12,382 nucleotides of DNA. Source: Planctomycetaceae bacterium. Lineage in GTDB: Bacteria; Planctomycetota; Planctomycetia; Pirellulales; UBA1268. Below, piece by piece: positions 6,614-12,382 of the stretch. Location of the stretch: assembly GCA_947440895.1 (NCBI GenBank), contig CANETO010000023.1, forward strand, positions 1 through 12,382, given 5' to 3'. Position numbers and translations under genes: made by a program. Within the stretch, counting starts at the first letter, position 1. Each line of letters starts with the position of its first letter. The notes under the pieces are model-generated. The model ran no database searches, was not told the DNA's origin, and was given only the letters and a program-made list of their open reading frames with translations.

Positions 6614-6647
6614 GCAGACCGGAAAAACGCCGTGACTCCAGGCAGTG

Positions 6648-6675
6648 TTCCCATCCGGCAGCGTCGCTCTATACT
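6648..6675 (+). promoter_or_regulatory. Likely guaA promoter
   Basis: TTCCCA (6648-6653, four of six -35 bases) and TATACT (6670-6675, five of six -10 bases) are spaced by 16 bases. The -10 ends 35 bases before the guaA ATG at 6711, which suggests a leader of about 28 bases. This also argues against the in-frame GTG at 6645, which would lie upstream of the transcription start. Confidence 0.45.
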
Positions 6676-6710
6676 GGCGGGCTTTTCCGCCCCGCCGTTT
6701 CGAGTCAGCC

Positions 6711-8309
6711 ATGCCAGCCCCTGCCGTCCCGACCACCACCGCGAAGCCCACCTCTGCCGGCACCTCCCAACAGGCGGAGCGGGTGCTGGTGCTCGACTTC
6801 GGCTCCCAATACGCCCAACTCATCGCCCGCCGCGTCCGCGAGCAGCACGTCTATTGCGAGATCGTCCGTCACGACGTCACCGCGGAACGCATCCGGACCC
6901 TGGCCCCGAGGGGCATCATTCTCTCGGGCGGGCCGTCGAGCGTGTATGACTCTGGCGCCCCGCGGTGCGACCCCGGTATCTTCCGGCTGGGTATCCCGGT
7001 ACTCGGCATCTGCTACGGCATGCAGTTGGCATGCGACGCCCTCGGGGGCCACGTCGGTCGGGCCCAGGCCCGGGAATACGGCCGTGCCACCTGCGAGGTG
7101 CTGGAGGCGGACACGCTCTTCGCCGGCGTGCCCGCCCACACCGAGGTGTGGATGAGCCACGGCGACCAGGTCGATCAGGTGTCAGCCGATTTTCGGCCGG
7201 TGGCCCGGACGGCCACATGCCCATTGGCTGCCGTCCGACACGAGTCGCTGCCGATCTACGGTCTGCAGTTCCACCCCGAAGTCACCCACACGCCGGCCGG
7301 CGGCACGATCCTGAAGAACTTCCTCACCTCGGTCTGCGGCTGCTCCGGCTCCTGGCGGCTGGAGGATTTTGCGCAGAGCGTGATTGCCGACGTGCGGCAG
7401 CGGGTGGGCAGCGACCGGGTCATCTGCGGACTCTCTGGTGGTGTCGACTCGGCGGTGGTGGCCGCGCTCCTCTCGCGGGCGATTGGCGACCAGCTCTCCT
7501 GCATCCTGGTCGACAACGGACTGCTGCGGAAGAACGAGGCCGCGGCGGTGATCGACGAATTCCAGACCCACTTCAAGACCGACCTGCACGTCGTGCCGGC
7601 GGAGCAGAAATTCCTCGATAACTTGGCCGGCATCACCGAGCCGCAGGAGAAGCGGAAGCGAATCGGCAAGGCCTTCATTGAGTGTTTTTCCGACGAGGCC
7701 AGCAAAATCAAAGGGGCGAAGTTCCTCGCGCAGGGCACGCTCTATCCTGACGTGATCGAGAGCGGCGCCGCCCCCGACGGGCCGGCTGCCACGATCAAGC
7801 TCCACCACAACGTGGGCGGACTGCCCGACGATCTCGAATTCGAACTGATCGAGCCACTTCGGGATCTCTTCAAGGACGAGGTGCGAGCCCTCGGCCTCCA
7901 GTTGGGCTTGCCTGAGCGGATCGTCTGGCGGCATCCGTTTCCTGGCCCCGGACTGGCCGTGCGGTGCTTGGGCGAGGTGACGAAGCCACGCCTGATCACG
8001 CTCCGCGAGGCCGATGCGATCGTGCTGGAAGAGATTGAACGGGCCGGACTGATGCGGAAGATCTCGCAGGCCTTTGCCGTGCTCTTGCCGGTGCAGAGCG
8101 TGGGCGTGATGGGGGATGCCAGGACCTACGATGACGTGCTCGCCGTGCGGGCGGTCGAGACCGAAGACTTCATGACGGCCGACTGGAGCCATCTGCCCTA
8201 CGAGGTGCTGGCGAGCATCTCCACGCGGGTGATCAACGAGGTGCGGGGTATCAACCGCGTCGTCTACGACATCTCGTCGAAGCCTCCAGCCACGATCGAG
8301 TGGGAGTGA
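6711..8309 (+). CDS. guaA: GMP synthase (glutamine-hydrolysing)
   Basis: The 532-residue cytoplasmic enzyme makes GMP from XMP, ATP and glutamine. The N-terminal class I glutaminase domain (about 24-210) begins RVLVLDFGSQY and carries GGPSSVYD (73-80), nucleophile Cys101 in GICYGMQ, and His188 and Glu190 in QFHPE. The ATP-pyrophosphatase domain follows with the P-loop SGGVDS (242-247) and VDNGLLRKNE (267-276). The C-terminal dimerisation domain includes HPFPGPGLAVR (408-418) and the typical end ISSKPPATIEWE. It is slightly long because about 23 Ala/Pro/Thr-rich residues precede the conserved start; an internal start there is not obvious. The ATG at 6711 has no clear Shine-Dalgarno. It stands alone, without guaB, and ends 19 bp from the convergent SulP gene. 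Confidence 0.97.
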   Translation: MPAPAVPTTTAKPTSAGTSQQAERVLVLDFGSQYAQLIARRVREQHVYCEIVRHDVTAERIRTLAPRGIILSGGPSSVYDSGAPRCDPGIFRLGIPVLGICYGMQLACDALGGHVGRAQAREYGRATCEVLEADTLFAGVPAHTEVWMSHGDQVDQVSADFRPVARTATCPLAAVRHESLPIYGLQFHPEVTHTPAGGTILKNFLTSVCGCSGSWRLEDFAQSVIADVRQRVGSDRVICGLSGGVDSAVVAALLSRAIGDQLSCILVDNGLLRKNEAAAVIDEFQTHFKTDLHVVPAEQKFLDNLAGITEPQEKRKRIGKAFIECFSDEASKIKGAKFLAQGTLYPDVIESGAAPDGPAATIKLHHNVGGLPDDLEFELIEPLRDLFKDEVRALGLQLGLPERIVWRHPFPGPGLAVRCLGEVTKPRLITLREADAIVLEEIERAGLMRKISQAFAVLLPVQSVGVMGDARTYDDVLAVRAVETEDFMTADWSHLPYEVLASISTRVINEVRGINRVVYDISSKPPATIEWE

Positions 8310-8328
8310 GCAGCGTACCGGGCCACAC

Positions 8329-10032
8329 TCAGGTCCGCCGCTTGCGGGTCGCGAACGGATGGGACGAAAGGGCGTGATGGTCCTCCAGGCCGGTAACCTC
8401 GAGCGTAAGTCCGGCCCGCTCGAAGTCAGCCTGTAACTGATGCAGCCCCTCCATCACGCTGTGATCCACGAGTTTCGTGCCTTCTAAATTCACGACCACG
8501 TTGTTCTGCTGCTCGAGACCGAGCTGGCAGAGCTGTCGGCGAAAGGGAATCCAGTTCGAAAACACCGCTGAGCCCCGAGCATCCACTTGGACGCTGCTGT
8601 CGTCTAATACCGTGACCTCGAGAAATGGCTTGAACATCGTCCTGATTGGCAGCCCGTTGAGCAGATGAATGATGAACTTCACCACCACGCCGAGGAGCAC
8701 GCCCACGAGCAAATCGGTGGCCAAGACACCCACCAGCGTCGAAGCGAAGATCACCAACTGTTCACGCCCGATCTTGTAGACGCTGATGAATTCGCTGGGC
8801 GATGCCAATCGGTAGCCTGTGTAGACCAGCATTGCCGCCAGAGACGCCAGCGGGATCGTGCAGATCAATCCTGGCAGAAGGGCAACAAATGCAAGCAGGA
8901 ACAGTCCGTGCCAGAGATCGGCGAATCGCGTCTGTGCTCCATTGTCGATATTGGCCTTGCTGCGCACGATCTCGGAGATCATCGGCAGGCCGCCGATTGA
9001 TGCCGCCGCCACGTTGGCAATGCCGACGGCAACCAGATCGCGATCGAGCTTCGTTTTTCGGTGCCACGGGTCGAACATGTCGATCGCCTTGGCACTGAGC
9101 AACGACTCGAGATTCCCCACCAGCGCAAACATCAGCACCCACATCAGCCCCGCATAGCGTGTCGCCGGCGCCATGAACACGGAAAAATCCGGGAACACCA
9201 CGGCCGCCGACAGGTTGCGTGGGACGCTTACGAGAAACGAGGGCCCAAGCGGATACGCATGGCCGGCGAACTCATAACTGTGGTCATGATCCAATCCAAA
9301 GAGCATGCCCAACGGCACGGCCACAAGGAGCACGACGAGTTGACCGGGAATACCCTTCAGCCACCGCAGTCCGAGCCGACCCCTCAGATGCGGCCACACA
9401 AACAGGACGATCAGACTCAAGGCCCCGATGCAGGCAATCTCCGGATTAAGATGCGTGACGGTTTCCGGCAACTCTCGAAGGATTTCGAGTGGCTCAGCAG
9501 CCGCTTGAAGCCCAATGGCAACCGGAAATTGCTTGAGCACGATGATGACGCCAATTGCCGCGAGCATCCCATGCACCACCGCGGTCGGAAAAAAGTCGCC
9601 CAGCACACCCGCCCGGAGCAGCCCAAACAGCACCTGCACCACGCCGGAGGCCACACCGACGGCGAGCGTCATTCGATATGCGTTCATGTCGGCGGCAGGG
9701 TCACGGCCCGCCGTGAATCCAAACGTGTGCATCGCTCCCAGCACGATCACAATCAGGCCCGCCGCCGGCCCCTTGATCGTCAACTCTGAATTGCTGATGA
9801 ACGTGGTGATGAGCGCGCCGACGACTGCCGTGAAGACACCCGCGATCGGCGGAAAGCCGGAGGCTACGGAGATGCCAAGGCACAGCGGGAGCGCGATCAG
9901 AAAGACGAGGAATCCCGATAGAGCATCCTGGGGCAGATACCCGAGGAACCCGGCTGCGTCACCGCGAGGAATTGCTGCTTCTGCGGCGGAGTGAGATTGA
10001 ATCTCGCGCCCTTCATCCTGCGAATGAGCCAT
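8329..10032 (-). CDS. SulP/SLC26-family anion transporter with STAS domain
   Basis: The 567-residue inner-membrane protein has ten or more hydrophobic segments between about 36 and 458 and a C-terminal STAS domain (about 470-555). Family marks are the first segments PQDALSGFLVFLIALPLCLG (34-53), TIKGPAAGL (85-93), ESLLSAKAID (309-318), DPWHRKTKLDRDL (321-333) and GGLPMISEIVRSKANIDNGA (347-366). SulP proteins move sulfate, bicarbonate or related anions. This GPAAGL / GLPMISEIVRS subtype often lies beside carbonic anhydrase genes in other bacteria, which hints at bicarbonate, but none is present here. STAS has VDHSVMEGL (522-530), with Ser525 at the position of the usual phosphorylated serine. 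The start at 10032 has AGGTG just upstream. The frame stays open to 10287, but that extension is polar, unlike the family, and would overlap the divergent regulator. Confidence 0.93.
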   Translation of the reverse strand: MAHSQDEGREIQSHSAAEAAIPRGDAAGFLGYLPQDALSGFLVFLIALPLCLGISVASGFPPIAGVFTAVVGALITTFISNSELTIKGPAAGLIVIVLGAMHTFGFTAGRDPAADMNAYRMTLAVGVASGVVQVLFGLLRAGVLGDFFPTAVVHGMLAAIGVIIVLKQFPVAIGLQAAAEPLEILRELPETVTHLNPEIACIGALSLIVLFVWPHLRGRLGLRWLKGIPGQLVVLLVAVPLGMLFGLDHDHSYEFAGHAYPLGPSFLVSVPRNLSAAVVFPDFSVFMAPATRYAGLMWVLMFALVGNLESLLSAKAIDMFDPWHRKTKLDRDLVAVGIANVAAASIGGLPMISEIVRSKANIDNGAQTRFADLWHGLFLLAFVALLPGLICTIPLASLAAMLVYTGYRLASPSEFISVYKIGREQLVIFASTLVGVLATDLLVGVLLGVVVKFIIHLLNGLPIRTMFKPFLEVTVLDDSSVQVDARGSAVFSNWIPFRRQLCQLGLEQQNNVVVNLEGTKLVDHSVMEGLHQLQADFERAGLTLEVTGLEDHHALSSHPFATRKRRT

Positions 10033-10207
10033 GCCGCACCTATCATTCACCCGCAAGATGTCCGCGAAGCCTGAACAAACGCCGTATCCCCGGCAGTTCT
10101 CCGCAGTAAATCTGGGACGGCTGCCAGGCCGAACTCGCCACCTCGGTAAACTCTCACTAGCATAATGGGATCGACTCGTTCGTACCTCCATCCTTTCGTA
10201 ACCGTAA

Positions 10208-10233
10208 GCGGCAGGACGGCAGGTCCCTGCCGC
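10208..10233 (+). promoter_or_regulatory. Nested inverted repeats before the response regulator
   Basis: GCGGCAGG (10208-10215) pairs with CCTGCCGC (10226-10233), 8 bp with a 10-base loop. The loop holds a second GGCAGG (10218-10223) that can pair with the same right arm (CCTGCC 10226-10231) around a 2-base loop. The two foldings exclude each other. The element ends 13 bases before the chosen start. It could be an operator, for instance for autoregulation, or an RNA structure in the leader. A CATAAT -10-like sequence at 10161-10166, without a clear -35, would place it in the transcript. Confidence 0.45.
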
Positions 10234-10246
10234 GATGGATACTGCC

Positions 10247-10918
10247 ATGCACGTCTCGATCGTCGAAGACGACCCAGTCATTGCCAAGGCCGTGGCGACG
10301 GCCGTCCGTGAGGCCGGGCATCAGTGCACCTGGGTTGCAGACGGCGAATCGGCCATCCGTGACAAGACACTCATGTCGAGCGACATCGTTGTGCTCGATC
10401 TGATGCTGCCAAAAGCGAGCGGTCTCGACGTGCTGCGATCGGCCCGGCAGGCTGGCGTCCGCACGCCGGTCATCCTGCTCACCGCCCGCGGCGCGGTGCC
10501 AGACAAACTGGAGGGCTTCGAGGCCGGTGCCGACGACTACATCGTCAAGCCGTTCGCCATCGACGAACTGCTCGCCCGGATCGAGGCGGTGCACCGTCGC
10601 ACGGGCCACAAGCCTGGTATGGAACTGACGGCAGGCGACCTGCACCTGAGCCTGGCCACCAAGCGGCTCGCGATGGCAGGCCGCACGATCGAACTCACTC
10701 CCACGGAATTCAGCATTCTGGAACTCCTGATGCGTTTCAATGGGCAGGTCGTCACGCGAAAGATGCTCTGCGAGCATGTCTGGGGCTTCGACTGGGATGG
10801 CCCGACGAATGTCATCGAGGTGCACATCAACCGGCTGCGGGGCAAGCTCGACAAGGGCCGCGACGAGTCGCTCATCCGCACGATCCGAGGCCGCGGCTAT
10901 GCCCTCGCGTCTGTTTAA
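10247..10918 (+). CDS. OmpR/PhoB-type response regulator
   Basis: The 223-residue cytoplasmic transcription regulator has a receiver domain (1-118) and a winged-helix DNA-binding domain (about 126-222). The acidic pocket is Glu7-Asp8-Asp9, the phosphorylation site is Asp51 in VVLDLMLP, and the switch residues are Thr79 in LLTAR and Lys101 in VKPF. The DNA-binding part shows ELTPTEFSILELL, the recognition-helix region NVIEVHINRLRGKL, and the wing IRTIRGRGYAL. I chose ATG 10247 because family members start directly before the first strand (MHVSIVEDD). The in-frame ATG at 10235 would add four residues. No strong Shine-Dalgarno precedes either. It overlaps the histidine kinase gene by 20 bp, so the pair is surely one operon. 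It diverges from the SulP gene, a possible target. Confidence 0.95.
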   Translation: MHVSIVEDDPVIAKAVATAVREAGHQCTWVADGESAIRDKTLMSSDIVVLDLMLPKASGLDVLRSARQAGVRTPVILLTARGAVPDKLEGFEAGADDYIVKPFAIDELLARIEAVHRRTGHKPGMELTAGDLHLSLATKRLAMAGRTIELTPTEFSILELLMRFNGQVVTRKMLCEHVWGFDWDGPTNVIEVHINRLRGKLDKGRDESLIRTIRGRGYALASV

Positions 10919-12314
10919 CCGCATCCCGTGGGCCACGCTCCGCGTGCGGCTGACGATCTGGAACACGGCAGTGGTGCTGCTCGTGTCACTGGCAGCCCTG
11001 CTGGCTGTTCGTATCGGGGCCAAGGCAGCCCTCTACCGTGAGGCCGATGCGGTGCTTCGGGGCGAGGTGAACGAGGTGGCCATCGCCTTACGCGACCTCT
11101 ACCCAAACACAGACGCCGTCGTCGGGGAACTGCGCCGCAAGGCGGCAGGCCACGAAGAACGCGGCTGGTTCACGCAACTCCTCAAAGACAACGGCGAAAC
11201 GATCTGGAAAAGTGACAGCTGCCCGGAAGAGGTCGCCACCTGGCTAGTGGACCGTGAGAAGCTCGAAAACCTCGTTCAGGTGAGGGGCTACCGGTTTGCC
11301 CGGCGGCGGATCACCGATCCAGTCGACGAGCCCTTCCATGTCCGGATCGGCATGGCCACGGCCTATCTCGACGACGACATCAACACGCTTGCACGGCTGC
11401 TCCTGCCGGTGGCCGTTGGGCTCTCGCTGTTGACGCCGCTGGTCGGCTACTGGCTGGCCCTTCGTGCCACCAAGCCCGTGGCCGAGATCCTGCGAACGGC
11501 CGAGCAGCTCAAGCCCACGCGGCTGGGAGACCGCCTGGAAGTACAGGGCACGCAGGACGAACTCGACCGGCTGTCGCTCACGATCAACCGCCTGCTCGAC
11601 CAAGTGGCAGGGTACGTCGAGCGGCAGCAGCAGTTCGTCGCCGATGCTGCCCATGAGCTTCGCGGTCCGCTGGCAGCCATGCAGAGTTCGCTCGAAGTGG
11701 CCGTCTCGCAAAACCGCACCGCTGACGACTACCGAGAGACCCTGGCCGACGTGCTCGAGGAGGCCCGACACCTGTCGAAGCTCTCCAACGACCTGCTGCT
11801 CCTGGCGGAAACGGGCGACGGGACCCGCGACCGGCCCCGCGGGCGTGTCGATCTGACGGCCATCGCCCGGCAGACCATTGCCATGTTCGGTGGCGTGGCC
11901 GAGGAGCGGTCGGTCGGCCTGATTCTGGAGGCGCCGACCACAGCCGTGCAGTTGCCCGGTGACGCCTCGCAGCTTCGACAGGTATGCGGCAATCTTCTGG
12001 ACAACGCGATCCGGTTCACGCCGAACGGTGGGAAGGTCACCATGGCAGTGGTTCCCGACGACGATGGCACGCACGCGGTCATGACCGTCACCGACACTGG
12101 CTGCGGCATCACGCCTGAGCACCTCGGCCGCGTGTTCGACCGTTTCTACAAGGCCGACGCCTCTCGGACCCACTCCGACGCGGCTCGCAGCGGCGGGCTA
12201 GGCCTGGCCATCTGCAGGTCGATCGTCGAGCGGCACGGCGGCACCATCGCCGTCGCCAGCACCCCCAGCCGGGGCACGACCTTCACACTCCGCCTGCCGA
12301 CCGTGGCCTCATAG
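10899..12314 (+). CDS. Sensor histidine kinase
   Basis: The 471-residue inner-membrane kinase has a transmembrane helix at about 17-40, a periplasmic sensor region (about 41-164) with no domain I recognise, a second helix at about 165-188, a HAMP linker (about 189-241), a dimerisation domain with His252 in AHELRGPL, and an ATPase domain. The ATPase motifs are N-box NLLDNAIRFTP (365-375), G1 DTGCGI (399-404), F-box FDRFYK (413-418) and G2 GGLGLAI (432-438). All are intact, so it should phosphorylate the regulator encoded just upstream. The ATG at 10899 lies inside the regulator gene, with GAGG (10887-10890) eight bases before it, which suggests coupled translation. Overall architecture resembles CusS/QseC-type kinases. 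The signal sensed cannot be read from the sequence. Confidence 0.95.
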   Translation: MPSRLFNRIPWATLRVRLTIWNTAVVLLVSLAALLAVRIGAKAALYREADAVLRGEVNEVAIALRDLYPNTDAVVGELRRKAAGHEERGWFTQLLKDNGETIWKSDSCPEEVATWLVDREKLENLVQVRGYRFARRRITDPVDEPFHVRIGMATAYLDDDINTLARLLLPVAVGLSLLTPLVGYWLALRATKPVAEILRTAEQLKPTRLGDRLEVQGTQDELDRLSLTINRLLDQVAGYVERQQQFVADAAHELRGPLAAMQSSLEVAVSQNRTADDYRETLADVLEEARHLSKLSNDLLLLAETGDGTRDRPRGRVDLTAIARQTIAMFGGVAEERSVGLILEAPTTAVQLPGDASQLRQVCGNLLDNAIRFTPNGGKVTMAVVPDDDGTHAVMTVTDTGCGITPEHLGRVFDRFYKADASRTHSDAARSGGLGLAICRSIVERHGGTIAVASTPSRGTTFTLRLPTVAS

Positions 12315-12341
12315 GCCGCATTCGACATGCGTCGGGCGGCC
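12314..12341. terminator. Stem-loop directly after the histidine kinase
   Basis: GGCCGC (12314-12319, starting on the last base of the stop codon) pairs with GCGGCC (12336-12341). Inside it CGAC (12323-12326) pairs with GTCG (12331-12334) around the loop ATGC. It has no T-run, so it may be a weak terminator of the two-component operon. Alternatively it may hide the ATG at 12327 in its loop and affect translation of a following gene. Confidence 0.35.
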
Positions 12342-12382
12342 CAAACCGTCACCCTGCTCGCCGCATGCCCCCATCCCTCCTA
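12327..12382 (+). CDS. Possible start of a further gene (partial)
   Basis: An ATG at 12327, 12 bases after the histidine kinase stop, opens a frame to the window edge (18 codons). It reads MRR, then a short hydrophobic stretch ending TLLAAC, which looks like a lipobox. A small lipoprotein in the same operon is possible. The hydrophobic part is short, there is no clear Shine-Dalgarno, and the frame might end immediately beyond the edge (last bases TA), so this is weakly supported. Confidence 0.2.
   Translation, partial: MRRAAQTVTLLAACPHPS

Noticed and set aside
5697..6614. A 305-codon plus-strand open frame opposite surE
   Set aside because: It overlaps the kinase end and lies antisense to a complete SurE with intact active-site motifs; its translation is rich in Arg/Gly/Asp with no domain.
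6645..6710. A longer guaA start at GTG 6645
   Set aside because: It overlaps the best promoter-like pair (-35 6648-6653, -10 6670-6675), and the added residues are not part of the GuaA family.
8304..8331. A terminator hairpin between guaA and SulP (GAGTG / CACTC)
   Set aside because: The stem is only 5 bp with a 17-base loop, which is not distinguishable from chance.
9061..9789. A 242-codon plus-strand open frame opposite the SulP gene
   Set aside because: Its translation is extremely rich in His, Arg and Gln, the usual antisense image of a hydrophobic membrane protein.
10058..10165. A 35-codon plus-strand open frame between SulP and the regulator
   Set aside because: It has no good ribosome site and no recognisable features, and lies in the expected promoter region; chance is the simpler explanation.
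10033..10287. An 85-residue N-terminal extension of the SulP frame
   Set aside because: The extension is polar, unlike the family, and would run into the divergent regulator gene; the ATG at 10032 has a Shine-Dalgarno-like AGGTG.

Overview
The window is a stretch of bacterial chromosome, GC-rich (by eye about two thirds G+C) and densely packed. It most likely comes from a planctomycete, probably Pirellulales-like. Two genes point there. The serine/threonine kinase (4124-5758) carries the N-terminal helical module and the 'HKGF-LGKYKLL' junction that I know from the large planctomycete kinase family. The secreted protein at 433-1338 resembles a conserved hypothetical family that I associate with Pirellula-type genomes. 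Both attributions come from memory of these families, not from a search. Start sites are mixed: ilvD, the HAD gene, the secreted protein, the SulP gene and the histidine kinase have purine-rich Shine-Dalgarno-like sequences, while surE, guaA, the kinase and the glutaredoxin-like gene have none that is clear.

Layout. Positions 1-432 hold no convincing complete gene, but contain two copies of a 54-bp direct repeat around a run of very tight three-base-loop hairpins. Then come a secreted proline-rich protein (+, 433-1338), ilvD for dihydroxy-acid dehydratase (-, 1349-3046), a HAD phosphatase (+, 3114-3746), a small glutaredoxin-like protein (-, 3802-4038) and a membrane-anchored Ser/Thr kinase (+, 4124-5758). 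They are followed by surE (-, 5778-6551), guaA (+, 6711-8309), a SulP anion transporter with a STAS domain (-, 8329-10032), and an OmpR-type response regulator (+, 10247-10918) whose end overlaps a sensor histidine kinase (+, 10899-12314). The last 68 bases hold a stem-loop and the possible first codons of another gene.

Strand alternates at almost every gene, giving a chain of divergent and convergent pairs. The response regulator and histidine kinase form the only evident operon. Divergent pairs share short promoter regions (67 bp for ilvD/HAD, 85 bp for glutaredoxin/kinase, 159 bp for surE/guaA, 214 bp for SulP/two-component system). Convergent pairs are separated by only 10 to 55 bp.

Functionally this is mostly housekeeping metabolism (branched-chain amino acids, GMP synthesis, nucleotide dephosphorylation) mixed with signalling (Ser/Thr kinase, two-component system) and anion uptake. 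I do not see a defence island, biosynthetic cluster, CRISPR array, transposase, tRNA or rRNA. No new multi-gene system is evident. The least explained parts are the repeat and hairpin block at the left edge, the secreted protein with two matching proline-rich arms, and the nested inverted repeats just upstream of the response regulator.
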